Of a stretch of DNA of 64,000 nt, positions 23,794 through 32,213 are shown piece after piece. The notes below the pieces were generated by a model that was not told the origin of the DNA, did no database searches, and saw only the letters and a program-made list of their open reading frames with translations. A program made the position numbers and the translations under genes. Positions within the stretch are counted from its first letter, which is position 1, and every line of letters starts with the position of its first letter. This DNA comes from Amycolatopsis lexingtonensis (lineage in GTDB: Bacteria; Actinomycetota; Actinomycetes; Mycobacteriales; Pseudonocardiaceae), in assembly GCF_014873755.1 (NCBI RefSeq), contig NZ_JADBEG010000001.1, positions 4,962,501 to 5,026,500 on the forward strand, in the 5' to 3' direction.

Positions 23794-24180
23794 ATGCCAG
23801 ACCAGTCGTACTACGTCCACCTGGAATCGCTGAAGGACTTCGTGCGGGAGCTGGAAACCCAGATCCACGCGATGTCGAAACCGAACGACTTCCTGCTCAC
23901 CCTCGGCGCGGAGCCGCTGTTGTTCGGCGAGTTCGGCGAAGCCGGGTCGCTGGCCGACGCGCACCGCGCCGCCGTCTCGGAGATGCAGGGCCTGCTCGAC
24001 CAGGTCCGCAGCGCGATCGGCTTCGCGCAGGACGTGACCACCACGGTCGCCGACGGCTACCAGAACGCCGACCAGGCCGTGGCCGGGGACCTGCACCACT
24101 CGGGTGCCGTCACCAACCTGCTCGACCCGGTGCTCGGGCTGCTGGGCCTCGGTGACTCGGACGGGAGCCGCAAGGGATGA
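23794..24180 (+). CDS. ESX-associated small helical protein
   Basis: 128 residues from MPDQSYYVHLESLKDFVREL. Mostly helical: an N-terminal helix (HLESLKDFVRELETQIHAMS), a loop with F-G-E-F-x-E-A-x-S-L (LLFGEFGEAGSLADAHRAAV), and a helix ending in A-D-G-Y-Q-N-A-D. This last pattern resembles the end of the EspC/WXG-type export domain (Y-x-x-x-D). The C-terminus has a short hydrophobic L-D-P-V-L-G-L-L-G-L run. It overlaps the following PPE-like gene by ATGA, so the two products may act as a pair, as PE and PPE proteins do; that pairing is inference. Confidence 0.7.
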   Translation: MPDQSYYVHLESLKDFVRELETQIHAMSKPNDFLLTLGAEPLLFGEFGEAGSLADAHRAAVSEMQGLLDQVRSAIGFAQDVTTTVADGYQNADQAVAGDLHHSGAVTNLLDPVLGLLGLGDSDGSRKG

Positions 24181-25481
24181 CGAAGAACACCGCGCACACG
24201 AACTTCGCCGCGTACAGCCACCAGCAGCTCTACGCGATGCTCCAGGCCGGCGACCCGAACAGCGCGCGCCACGCCGCCGACAAGTGGAAGTCCGCCGCCC
24301 TGCACCTGCACGAGCAGGCCCACAACCTCAACTCGGAGCTGACCGAGTTCAAGGACCAGTGGACCGGTGGCGCGGCCGACCAGTACCAGCACATGATCGT
24401 CGACCTCGCGAACGGCATCTCCAAGGTGGCGCAGACCGCCGAGGCGATGAACGTGATGCTGGGCGACGCCGCCGACGCGCTGGTGAAGGCCAAGAAGGAG
24501 ATGCCGCCGCCGGTTTCGGTGCCGGACGTCTCCCCCGCCGACGTCGCGCTCGCGGTGAACCCGCCGCTGCTGCCGCCGGACGCGTCCCCCGCTCTCGTGC
24601 AGGCCGCGGCGCAGCAGCGCCAGCAGGCCATCGCGAACGTCGAAGCCCAGCAGTCCGCGGCCAACGCCGCCGGGTCGGCGCACGGCAAGGCGATCGTCGT
24701 CATGACCGAGCTGGCCGGGGAGTACACCGTGGCCGAAGAGTCGATCCCGGCGTCGCCGAACGCCGTCCCGGTGCCCACGACCCCGCCCACCGGCGGCGGT
24801 GCCGGGAGCGCGGGCTCGCCCGGGCTCGTCGGCAACGGCGTGACCGACCCCGGCGTCGTCGTCACCCCCGGCGACGGGCACCCGCTGCCCTCGACCGGCA
24901 CGCCGCAGCAGCCGGGCACGACCGTCCCGACGTCGAACCCGCTGTTCGGCGACATGTTCACCGCCGGGCTCGCCGCGGCTTCGGCCGCCGCGTTCGGCCG
25001 CTTCGGCTCGATCATGCCGCGGGTGCCGTCCTGGGCCACCGGCAAGGACCCGAAGGACAACAAGGACCAGCCGCCCGGCACCAAGCTCGGCGGCGGCGGG
25101 GCCGGCGTCGAAGGCGGTGCCGGAGGCGGCATCCCGATCGGCGGGGGCGACGCGCCCTCGATCGGCGGCGGCATCCCCGGCGGGGCCGGCATCGGCGGGG
25201 GCGGCGGCGACGCCCCGGCCGCGCACTCCGGCCTGGCCGGCGACGGCGGCTCGGGCAACGCGCTCAGCGGTCTCGCCGGCGGCGCGGCCGGCGCGGTGGG
25301 CGCTGCCGCGGCCAAGAGCGCGATGCCGATGATGCCCATGATGCCGATGGGCATGGGCGGTGGCGGCGACATGGGTTCCGGACGCCGGATCCCGGCGTGG
25401 CTGGTGGAGACGGAGAACGTCTGGGGCCAGGCGGCCCCGGTCGCCCCGCCGGTGATCGGCGAAGAGCCGGAAGCGTACTGA
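24177..25481 (+). CDS. PPE-like ESX substrate with Gly/Met-rich C-terminal region
   Basis: 434 residues. The N-terminal ~180 residues are helical with a W-x-G turn (EFKDQWTGGAADQYQHMIVD), matching the PPE/WXG helical export domain. Residues ~195-400 are a disordered Pro-, Gly- and Ala-rich region with a methionine cluster (AMPMMPMMPMGMGGGGDMGS). The last ~35 residues include RRIPAWLVETENVWGQ, a conserved terminal motif I associate with actinobacterial ESX PPE-like proteins. It is translationally coupled to the preceding small protein. Unlike mycobacterial PPE proteins it lacks the N-terminal P-P-E itself. Confidence 0.75.
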   Translation: MTKNTAHTNFAAYSHQQLYAMLQAGDPNSARHAADKWKSAALHLHEQAHNLNSELTEFKDQWTGGAADQYQHMIVDLANGISKVAQTAEAMNVMLGDAADALVKAKKEMPPPVSVPDVSPADVALAVNPPLLPPDASPALVQAAAQQRQQAIANVEAQQSAANAAGSAHGKAIVVMTELAGEYTVAEESIPASPNAVPVPTTPPTGGGAGSAGSPGLVGNGVTDPGVVVTPGDGHPLPSTGTPQQPGTTVPTSNPLFGDMFTAGLAAASAAAFGRFGSIMPRVPSWATGKDPKDNKDQPPGTKLGGGGAGVEGGAGGGIPIGGGDAPSIGGGIPGGAGIGGGGGDAPAAHSGLAGDGGSGNALSGLAGGAAGAVGAAAAKSAMPMMPMMPMGMGGGGDMGSGRRIPAWLVETENVWGQAAPVAPPVIGEEPEAY

Positions 25482-25506
25482 ACCACTCTAGGAACGGAGG
25501 CGGGCC

Positions 25507-26847
25507 GTGACGGCTGCCGGCTATCGCGTCGCCCCGGCCCGCCTCGACACCGTGGCCGGCGAGTTCGGCTCACGCGCGGACGCCCTGGGCGCCGCGCAGC
25601 AGGCGGTGGCGGGCGAGAAAGTCCCCGCCGCCGCGTTCGGCCAGGTCAGCGAGTCCGCGGCCGCGGCAAAGACGTTCGAAAAGACGATGACGGAGCTGGG
25701 CGAGAAGCTCGGCGAGCACGTCTCCCGCGCGAAGAAGCTCCAAAGTGGACTGACCGAGTCGGCCGCCGGCTACCGCCGCACCGACGCGCAGGTCGCCGCG
25801 ATGTACCGGGCGCTGCTGCCCGAAGACCCGCTGCCGAAGGCCGGGAACCCCGCCGGTATCGGCGGTGCCGCGGACACCGGCCCGTGGGCGCACGCGATCG
25901 AGGAGAACCGCGCGAAGGTCTCCGACGCGCTGACGGCCGAACGCGCCAAGCTGGCCGGGCTGACCGACGCCGACGAGATCGCGCGGTCGCAGGCACGGAT
26001 CAAGCTCTACGAAGACATCCTCGCGAACAACCGGCAGATCCTGCGGTTCGACCCGGCGGGCAACGGCCGCATCGCCGAACTGGTCGGCCACATCGAGCCG
26101 GGGACGCGGAACGTCGGGTTGTTCGTCCCCGGCGTCAACACGCAGATGTCCAACTTCGACGCCTACGCCGGCCTCGGGCGCAGCCTGGTGGCCGCGGACC
26201 CGACCGGGCGCACCGCGATGGTCGTCTGGGCCGACGGGGTGTTCCCGCAGAACCCGGTCGTGCAGGGCCCGGACGCGAGCTACGCGCAGACGATGGCCCC
26301 CGACCTCAAGAACTTCACCGACGACCTGCGCGGCGAGATCTCGAGCCACGCCGGCTCCGGCGTCACGCTGACCGCGATCGGGCACAGCTACGGCGGCGCC
26401 ACGGTCGGGCTGGCCGAGGCGCACGGCCTCGACGTCGACCGCGTCCTGCACGTCGAGTCGGCGGGCATGGGCCACGGCGTGTGGTCGCCGTCGGACCTGC
26501 CGGCGAGCCAGGCGGGCGTCCAGCGCTACTCGATGACGGCACCGCTCGACCCGATCGAAATCGCCCAGGGCAACGCGTGGGGCCTGGAGTGGACCGGCAT
26601 CGGCCACGGCGCGGACCCGGACACCTTCCCCGGCGTCACCGAGCTGGAGACCGGCCGCGCCGCGGACGGCTCGCAGTTGTGGGGCCTGTCCTCGCACAGT
26701 GACGTGCTGAAGCCGGGTTCGGAGTCGTGGACGAACATCTACCGGGTGATCACCGCCGGACCGGTGACCCCGGACGGCACCTTCGACCCCCGTGGCATCC
26801 TCGAGCACGGCGTCGAATTCCTGAACGACGGGGGTGTGCTGCGATGA
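25507..26847 (+). CDS. ESX substrate with EspC-like helical domain and DUF1023-type alpha/beta hydrolase
   Basis: 446 residues from a GTG with GGAACGGAGG upstream. Residues 1-100 are a helical export-type domain (EKTMTELGEKLGEHVSRAKK ... YRRTDAQVAAMYRALL). A linker follows, then ~170-446 is an alpha/beta hydrolase of the DUF1023 type: nucleophile elbow LTAIGHSYGGATVGLAEAHG (G-H-S-Y-G), with candidate acid and base residues D and H downstream (SHSDVLKPGSESWTNIYRVI). N-terminal strands read RNVGLFVPGVNTQMSNFDAY. The hydrolase substrate is unknown. As it sits in the ESX substrate operon without a Sec signal, export by the ESX system is likely. Confidence 0.75.
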   Translation: MTAAGYRVAPARLDTVAGEFGSRADALGAAQQAVAGEKVPAAAFGQVSESAAAAKTFEKTMTELGEKLGEHVSRAKKLQSGLTESAAGYRRTDAQVAAMYRALLPEDPLPKAGNPAGIGGAADTGPWAHAIEENRAKVSDALTAERAKLAGLTDADEIARSQARIKLYEDILANNRQILRFDPAGNGRIAELVGHIEPGTRNVGLFVPGVNTQMSNFDAYAGLGRSLVAADPTGRTAMVVWADGVFPQNPVVQGPDASYAQTMAPDLKNFTDDLRGEISSHAGSGVTLTAIGHSYGGATVGLAEAHGLDVDRVLHVESAGMGHGVWSPSDLPASQAGVQRYSMTAPLDPIEIAQGNAWGLEWTGIGHGADPDTFPGVTELETGRAADGSQLWGLSSHSDVLKPGSESWTNIYRVITAGPVTPDGTFDPRGILEHGVEFLNDGGVLR

Positions 26848-27209
26848 GCCCGGAGCTGGACCGGCTGGCCGTCGAGCTGACCGCCGTGATCGACGGCGTC
26901 GCGGAGGTCTTCGGCGACGGCGCGGACCGGACGGTCGAGGGCGAGCTGGACTGCGACCCGACCCGCCCGGGGCAGCTGCTGTGCTGGCAGTACGGCGTCC
27001 GGCTCGAACACCCCGGCGAGCCGGAACGCCGCCTGGCCGAGGTCGTCCTGCCCACGCTCTCCGAGCGCGGCTGGCAGGCACACGACCGGAGCACCCCGCG
27101 CGAGCTGATCGCCCGCTTCAGCCGCGAGGGCGCGGACTTCACGGTCCACGTGGCCCGGGCGAGCCAAGCGGTGGCGATCATCGGCTCGACCCGCCCGGTC
27201 CCGGCCTGA
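26844..27209 (+). CDS. ESX-operon hypothetical protein (last gene)
   Basis: 121 residues from an ATG overlapping the previous stop (ATGA). Small alpha/beta protein (RLAVELTAVIDGVAEVFGDG, RPGQLLCWQYGVRLEHPGEP, FTVHVARASQAVAIIGSTRP) without signal peptide or membrane helix. The fold pattern of strand, W-x-Y strand, helix, strand resembles small LppA/DUF-type proteins of ESX loci, but I do not recognise the family. The coupling suggests it serves the hydrolase-type substrate just upstream, for example as chaperone or immunity factor; this is speculation. Confidence 0.6.
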   Translation: MSPELDRLAVELTAVIDGVAEVFGDGADRTVEGELDCDPTRPGQLLCWQYGVRLEHPGEPERRLAEVVLPTLSERGWQAHDRSTPRELIARFSREGADFTVHVARASQAVAIIGSTRPVPA

Positions 27210-27225
27210 CCCGCTGTCCCCCGCG

Positions 27226-27359
27226 CCCCAATGTGGCGTTGGGTGCGTTGAATGGGCACCGCGGCGCGAAGCGCCTCCGCTGAGGGTGGTGGCGGGGGCA
27301 TGGATGGAGCACCGAACGCCACATTGGGTGCGCTCAACGCACCGAACGCCACATTGGGG
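27226..27359. repeat. Palindromic intergenic repeat with three copies of a ~22-bp unit
   Basis: A 26-bp arm at 27226-27251 (ccccaatgtggcgttgggtg...) is inverted at 27334-27359 with one mismatch. A further direct copy of the unit (accgaacgccacattgggtg) lies at 27310-27329. It sits between two convergent genes, where it could act as a bidirectional terminator or be a mobile palindromic element. Confidence 0.8.
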
Positions 27360-27387
27360 GCATGCGGGAGCTGGCCCGAAAGCCGGT

Positions 27388-28548
27388 CTACGGCGTGAAG
27401 CGCGACGGCCGCCAGCCACGACGGCGCCCCCGGCGGACAGCGGCGACCGCGACACCCGCCGCCGCGGCCAAGCCGACCCCGGCCAGCGCGATCGTGCCCG
27501 CCGGGACATCGGAAGGGTGCTCCGCCGCGGCCGCCGCCGGGACCACGTCGGGCTCGGTGGCCGCCGGGGCGACCGAGCCGGGCGGGGCGATGTTCGCGGG
27601 CAGCGTCGACGAGACCGCCACGTACGCGTCCAGCACTCCCCAGCCGAGCCGCGCGTCGTGGCCGCCCGAAGCCGGGCGGTGGGCCGTCAACGTGAGACGG
27701 GTGGCGACCTGGTCGCCGGTCAGGTCCGGGTGGTACGCGCGGACCAGGGCCGCGACCCCCGCGACGTACGCCGCCGCCAGGCCGGGGTCGGTGACCGGCC
27801 AGCGGTGCGCGATCGCGCCGCCCGCGCCGGCCGAGGTGCTGACCAGTTCCGCGCCCGGTGCGGCGACGCCGACGTAGTCGCCGGCCTCGGTCTGCACCGG
27901 CTCGCCCGCCTGGTTCACCGAGCCGACGGCCAGTACCCCGGACGTCGCCGTCGGGTACGTGCGCGCGCCCTGCTGGGTCGCCGCCGCCGCGGAGACGACC
28001 ACCGCGCCTTCCGACCGCGCGCGCGAAACCGCGCCCGACAGCGCCGGGCTGTCGAACGCCGCCGGGACGGCGATCAGGATGACGCTCGCGTGCCGGTCGA
28101 TCGCCGTGTCGATCGCGCCGGCCAGCGCGCCCGGGTCGCCGCCGTCCTTCGCCGAGCTGTCGGTGTAGCGGATCGGCAGCAGGCGCGCGCCCGGCGCGAC
28201 GCCGGCGAACGACGTCGACGGATCCGGTTGCGCGGCGACGATCCCGGCCGCGATCGTGCCGCGGCCGTCGCAGTCGGTGGACTCGGTACCCGCGCCGCCT
28301 TCGAGCTGGCCGGGCCGGAACTGGCCGTTCTGCCCGTCCACGCCGGTGCCGATCACGGCGACCAGCTGGCCGTCACCCCGCGTCAGCGGCCACAGCCGCG
28401 TGGGGTCGATTTGGCGCTGACCCCATGGGACGGCGCCGGAATACGTGCCGGACGGGTTCGCGCACTGCGCTTCCGGGGCCGCGGCCGCCGCCACCGGCAA
28501 GCCGACCGTGACCAGGCCCGCGACCGCGAGCGCCGCCGGTATCCGCAC
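27388..28548 (-). CDS. Mycosin-like subtilase of the ESX locus without catalytic residues
   Basis: 386 residues. Signal peptide MRIPAALAVAGLVTVGLPVA; S8 fold; proline-rich linker; C-terminal membrane anchor (IALAGVGLAAAAGVAVAAVR) followed by R-R-G-R-R-R: the mycosin (MycP) layout. The catalytic triad is gone. The Asp site reads AVIGTGV (Gly67 for Asp), the His site CDGRGT (Arg96 for His), and the Ser site DPGLAAAYVAG (Gly256 for Ser in G-T-S-x-x-A-A). The fold around each site is otherwise kept. MycP proteins stabilise the ESX membrane complex independently of proteolysis, so a structural role is possible. It is convergent with the ESX substrate operon, downstream of the nad operon. Confidence 0.85.
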   Translation of the reverse strand: MRIPAALAVAGLVTVGLPVAAAAAPEAQCANPSGTYSGAVPWGQRQIDPTRLWPLTRGDGQLVAVIGTGVDGQNGQFRPGQLEGGAGTESTDCDGRGTIAAGIVAAQPDPSTSFAGVAPGARLLPIRYTDSSAKDGGDPGALAGAIDTAIDRHASVILIAVPAAFDSPALSGAVSRARSEGAVVVSAAAATQQGARTYPTATSGVLAVGSVNQAGEPVQTEAGDYVGVAAPGAELVSTSAGAGGAIAHRWPVTDPGLAAAYVAGVAALVRAYHPDLTGDQVATRLTLTAHRPASGGHDARLGWGVLDAYVAVSSTLPANIAPPGSVAPAATEPDVVPAAAAAEHPSDVPAGTIALAGVGLAAAAGVAVAAVRRGRRRGWRPSRFTP

Positions 28549-28570
28549 CCGAACCCCCGAACCGAAAGAC

Positions 28571-28596
28571 GGTGGCGGAAAAGGACTTCCGCCACC
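28571..28596 (-). terminator. Terminator between nadC and the mycosin-like gene
   Basis: 10-bp perfect stem (ggtggcggaa / ttccgccacc) with 6-nt loop, 25 nt beyond the nadC stop and 23 nt before the mycosin start; it probably separates the two leftward transcripts. Confidence 0.7.
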
Positions 28597-28620
28597 GCCA
28601 GTCTAGCCGGGAACCCCGCC

Positions 28621-29514
28621 TCAGCGAAGGTCCATGCCGAGATCCAACGCGGGTGAAGAGTGCGTCAGCCCGCCCACCGAAAGGTAGTCCACACCGGACC
28701 GCGCATAGGCTTTACCACGGTCGACGGTGAGCCCACCAGAGGATTCCAGCCGCGTCTTCGGGGAAACCTCGTCGCGGCGCGCGACCGCCCGGCGGCACTG
28801 CTCGGGCGTGAAGTTGTCCAGCAGCACCTCGTCCGCGCCCGCGGCCAGCGCCTCCTCGAGCTGCTCGAGCGTGTCGACCTCGACCTCGCACGGCAGTTCC
28901 GGCGCGTGCGCGCGGGCCGCGGCCAGCGCCGCCGTCACCGAACCCGCGGCGACGACGTGGTTGTCCTTGATCAGCACGGCGTCGCCGAGGCCCAGCCGGT
29001 GGTTCACGCCACCGCCGCAGCGGACGGCGTACTTCTGCAGCAGCCGCAGCCCCGGCAACGTCTTGCGGGAGTCGCGGATCGCGCAGCCGGTACCGTCCAC
29101 TTCGGACACCCAGGCGGCGGTCGCGGTGGCGACGCCGGAGAGGTGGCAGAGCAGGTTCAGCGCCGTGCGCTCGGCGGTGAGCAGCCCGCGCACCGGGCCG
29201 GCGAGCACCAGCGCGGGCTCCCCCGCGACCAGCCGGTCGCCGTCCTCGCGCCGGGCCAGCACCTCGTAGCCGTCGCCCAGCACCATGTCGAACACAGCGA
29301 GCGCCACCGGCAGCCCGGCCACGACACCGTCGACGCGCGGGGTCAGCTCCGCCACGGCGGTCGCGGAAGCGGGCACCGTCGACGCCGTCGTCGCGTCGGG
29401 CCCGTACCGCAGGTCTTCGCCGAGCGCGGTGGTGACCACCCGCTTGACGTCTTCGACGTCGAGGCCCGACGCGGCGATCAGCCGCAGGACCGGTTCGGAG
29501 ATCGGGAACGTCAT
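28621..29514 (-). CDS. nadC: Quinolinate phosphoribosyltransferase (carboxylating)
   Basis: 297 residues from an ATG overlapping the nadB stop. It converts quinolinate and PRPP to nicotinate mononucleotide, CO2 and pyrophosphate, the last de novo step shared by bacteria. Family blocks visible: NLLCHLSGVATATAAWV, RDSRKTLPGLRLLQKYAVRC, GGGVNHRLGLGDAVLIKDNH and LESSGGL near the C-terminus. Arg and Lys residues of the R-D-S-R-K-T and K-D-N-H motifs bind the substrate phosphates and carboxylates. The start M-T-F-P-I-S was taken from the ATGA overlap; the longer frame upstream is antisense noise within nadB. It is third in the nadABC operon and is followed by a terminator. Confidence 0.95.
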   Translation of the reverse strand: MTFPISEPVLRLIAASGLDVEDVKRVVTTALGEDLRYGPDATTASTVPASATAVAELTPRVDGVVAGLPVALAVFDMVLGDGYEVLARREDGDRLVAGEPALVLAGPVRGLLTAERTALNLLCHLSGVATATAAWVSEVDGTGCAIRDSRKTLPGLRLLQKYAVRCGGGVNHRLGLGDAVLIKDNHVVAAGSVTAALAAARAHAPELPCEVEVDTLEQLEEALAAGADEVLLDNFTPEQCRRAVARRDEVSPKTRLESSGGLTVDRGKAYARSGVDYLSVGGLTHSSPALDLGMDLR

Positions 29515-31154
29515 GCCACGCCCTCCAGGGGGATCGGGTCGGCCAGCACCGGCTGGCCGGACGGGCTGAGCCGGATGACCTGGCTGCGCCGCCAGTTCTC
29601 GTCCCGCTCCGGGAAGTCGGACCGCACGTGGCAGCCGCGCGACTCGGTGCGCCGGACGGCCGCGGCGAGCAACGCCTGCGCCACCACGGTCAACGCCGCG
29701 TCCTCGACCGCCGCATGTGTCCACAATGGACTGTCCTGAGTCGACAAGTCGAGCACCGAAACCGCGGCGGCGAGCCCGTCTGCGTCGCGGCCGATCGCCG
29801 CGTACCGGCTCATCACCCGCTGCAGCGCGTCGCGCTCGGCGGCGGGCGCGGTGGTCCACGACGGCAGCCGCCCGCGCGCGGGGTCGGCGAGCAGCCCGGC
29901 CGCGAGGTCCGCCGCGACGGCCTCCGCCACGCGCTGCCCGACCACCAGGCCTTCGAGCAAGCTGTTGGAGGCCAGGCGGTTCGCCCCGTGCAGGCCGGTC
30001 CGCGCCACCTCGCCCGCGGCGTACAGGCCGGGCACCGAAGCCCGTCCGTCCACTGTGGTCATCACCCCGCCGCACGAGAAGTGCGCCGCCGGCGTCACCG
30101 GGATCGGGTCGACGGCCGGGTCCAGCCCGAGCGCCCCGCAGGCCGCGTACACGGTCGGGAACCGGGCCGCGAACCCGGCGATCGAGGTCGCGTCGAGGAA
30201 GACGTGGTCGTCGATGCCACCGGGCGCGGTCGCCATCCGCCGCGTGATCGCCGCCGAGACGACGTCGCGCGGGGCGAGGTCGCCGAGCGGGTGCACGCCG
30301 CGCATCACCGGCAGGCCGGCGCCGTCGACCAGGGTCGCGCCCTCGCCGCGGACCGCCTCGGTGACCAGCGGGCAGCGCCCGCGGGCGCCCGGGGTGTACA
30401 GGACGGTCGGGTGGAACTGGACGAACTCGACGTCCGCCACGGTGGCCCCGGCGCGCAGCGCGAGCGCGATCCCGTCACCGGTGGCGATCTCCGGGTTCGA
30501 CGTCGCCTGGTAGAGCTGCCCGATCCCGCCGCTGGCCAGCAGCACGGCCGGCGCGCGGACGACACCGGGAACGCCGTTCCGGTCGAGCACCGTGACCCCG
30601 GCGATCCGCCCGCCGGGCGTGCGCAGTGCGTCGACGGCGATGTGGTGCTCCAGGACCGGCACCCGCGTCTCCCCGGCCCGCGCGACCAGGGCGCGTTCGA
30701 CCTCGGCGCCGGTCGCGTCGCCGCCCGCGTGGATCACGCGGAACGCGCTGTGCCCGCCCTCGCGGGTCCGGGCGAGCAGGCCGGGGGCGGCGGCGTCGAA
30801 CTCGGCGCCGTCGGCCCGCAGCCGGGCGACCGCGGCCGGGCCGCCGTCGAGGATCGACCGCGCCGCCACCTCGTCGACCAGGCCGGCGCCCGCGGCGAAG
30901 GTGTCTTCCGCATGTTTCGCGACCGAGTCGCCGTGGTCGTGCTCGTGCTCCAGGACGACGGCGACGCCGCCCTGCGCCCAGCGCGTGTTGCCGTCCGCGA
31001 CCGCCGCCTTGGTGACCACCAGGACGTGCAACCCGAGCGCCTGCGCCCGCAGCGCCGCGGTCAGCCCGGCGACGCCGCTGCCGACCACGACCAGATCCGC
31101 GAACGCTTCCCAGACCGGGGTTTTCGCCTGGGGGTCATTAACCGGCGGCGTCAT
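29511..31154 (-). CDS. nadB: L-aspartate oxidase
   Basis: 547 residues from the ATG overlapping the nadA stop. FAD-dependent oxidation of L-aspartate to iminoaspartate. The Rossmann FAD motif is [20 protein letters not shown] near residue 20-40. Active-site blocks [57 protein letters not shown] and [20 protein letters not shown] are typical of NadB/SdhA. The helical C-terminal domain ([20 protein letters not shown]) completes the usual length. Its product is unstable and is passed to NadA, encoded immediately upstream with overlapping codons. Confidence 0.95.
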   Translation of the reverse strand: MTPPVNDPQAKTPVWEAFADLVVVGSGVAGLTAALRAQALGLHVLVVTKAAVADGNTRWAQGGVAVVLEHEHDHGDSVAKHAEDTFAAGAGLVDEVAARSILDGGPAAVARLRADGAEFDAAAPGLLARTREGGHSAFRVIHAGGDATGAEVERALVARAGETRVPVLEHHIAVDALRTPGGRIAGVTVLDRNGVPGVVRAPAVLLASGGIGQLYQATSNPEIATGDGIALALRAGATVADVEFVQFHPTVLYTPGARGRCPLVTEAVRGEGATLVDGAGLPVMRGVHPLGDLAPRDVVSAAITRRMATAPGGIDDHVFLDATSIAGFAARFPTVYAACGALGLDPAVDPIPVTPAAHFSCGGVMTTVDGRASVPGLYAAGEVARTGLHGANRLASNSLLEGLVVGQRVAEAVAADLAAGLLADPARGRLPSWTTAPAAERDALQRVMSRYAAIGRDADGLAAAVSVLDLSTQDSPLWTHAAVEDAALTVVAQALLAAAVRRTESRGCHVRSDFPERDENWRRSQVIRLSPSGQPVLADPIPLEGVA

Positions 31155-32164
31155 TCGCCGCCGCCGGGCTGCCCGATCTCGATCATCCGCTGCACCGAAG
31201 CCTTCGCGCGGGCGGCGGTCTCGAGGTCGACGTGGACCTCGTCGAGGCCCTCGCGCAGGCACCGCAGCAGCGCCGCGGGGGTGATCATCTTCATGTACCG
31301 GCAGGACGCCCGGTCGTTCACCGCGCGGAAGTCGATGCCCGGCGCGGCCTTGCGCAGCTGGTGGATCATGCCGATCTCGGTGGCCACCAGCACGGTCTTG
31401 GCCTTGGTGTCGCGGGCCTCGTGGACCATGTCGCCGGTGGAGAGGATCTTGACCCGCTCCGGCGCCACCGCACCCTCGCCGGCGAGGTAGAGCGCCGACG
31501 TCGCGCAGCCGCACTCGGGGTGGATGAACAGGTCGGCGTCCGGGTCCTCGGCCGCGCGCTCGGCCAGCTCCGCGCCGTTGATCCCGGCGTGGACGTGGCA
31601 CTCCCCGGCCCAGATGTGCATGTTCTCCCGGCCGGTCACGCGCTTGACGTGCGCGCCGAGGAACTGGTCGGGCAGGAAGAGAACTTCCTGGTCAGCGGGG
31701 ATGCTGGCGACGACGTCGACCGCGTTCGAGGACGTGCAGCAGATGTCGGTCTCGGCCTTCACCTCGGCCGTGGTGTTGACGTAGGAGACGACCACCGCAC
31801 CCGGGTGCTCGGCCTTCCAGGCGCGCAGCTCGGCGCCGGTGATGGAGTCGGCGAGCGAGCAGCCGGCCCGCGCGTCCGGGATCAGGACGGTCTTCTCCGG
31901 CGCGAGGATCTTCGCGGTCTCGGCCATGAAGTGCACGCCGCAGAAGACGATGGTGGACGCGTCGCTGCTCGCCGCGATGCGGCTGAGCGCGAGGGAGTCG
32001 CCGGTGTGGTCGGCGATGTCCTGGATCTCCGGGACCTGGTAGTTGTGCGCGAGCAGGACCGCGTCGCGCTGCTTCGCCAGGCGCCGCACCTCCTCCGCCC
32101 AGGCCGCGTTCGCCTCGACCCCGCCGAACGGGGTGAGGCCTTCCGGAACCAACGTGGTGGTCAT
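31151..32164 (-). CDS. nadA: Quinolinate synthase
   Basis: 337 residues. Condenses iminoaspartate with dihydroxyacetone phosphate to quinolinate, using a [4Fe-4S] cluster. Features: [65 protein letters not shown] and [11 protein letters not shown]. Candidate cluster cysteines lie in the FCGVHFM, CTSSNA and PECGC segments. It is the first gene of the leftward nadABC operon. A 9+9 bp inverted repeat lies 23 nt upstream of its ATG, between it and the divergent nrtR-type gene, which suggests repression by that regulator. Confidence 0.95.
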   Translation of the reverse strand: MTTTLVPEGLTPFGGVEANAAWAEEVRRLAKQRDAVLLAHNYQVPEIQDIADHTGDSLALSRIAASSDASTIVFCGVHFMAETAKILAPEKTVLIPDARAGCSLADSITGAELRAWKAEHPGAVVVSYVNTTAEVKAETDICCTSSNAVDVVASIPADQEVLFLPDQFLGAHVKRVTGRENMHIWAGECHVHAGINGAELAERAAEDPDADLFIHPECGCATSALYLAGEGAVAPERVKILSTGDMVHEARDTKAKTVLVATEIGMIHQLRKAAPGIDFRAVNDRASCRYMKMITPAALLRCLREGLDEVHVDLETAARAKASVQRMIEIGQPGGGE

Positions 32165-32186
32165 CTGGCCCTCCTGGACCGGTCTC

Positions 32187-32213
32187 CGGTTTTCGCCTTA
32201 CAATCGAAAACCG
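32187..32213. promoter_or_regulatory. Probable NrtR operator between nadA and the Nudix regulator
   Basis: Perfect inverted repeat cggttttcg, 9-nt spacer, cgaaaaccg. It is notably A/T-rich for this genome, centred 35 nt upstream of nadA. Its final base is the first base of the regulator's GTG. NrtR proteins are known to repress NAD genes by binding palindromes in such gaps. Confidence 0.7.

Noticed and set aside
24960..25380. G-rich stretch resembling a structured or mobile sequence
   Set aside because: It is the Gly/Met-rich disordered part of the PPE-like protein, in frame throughout.
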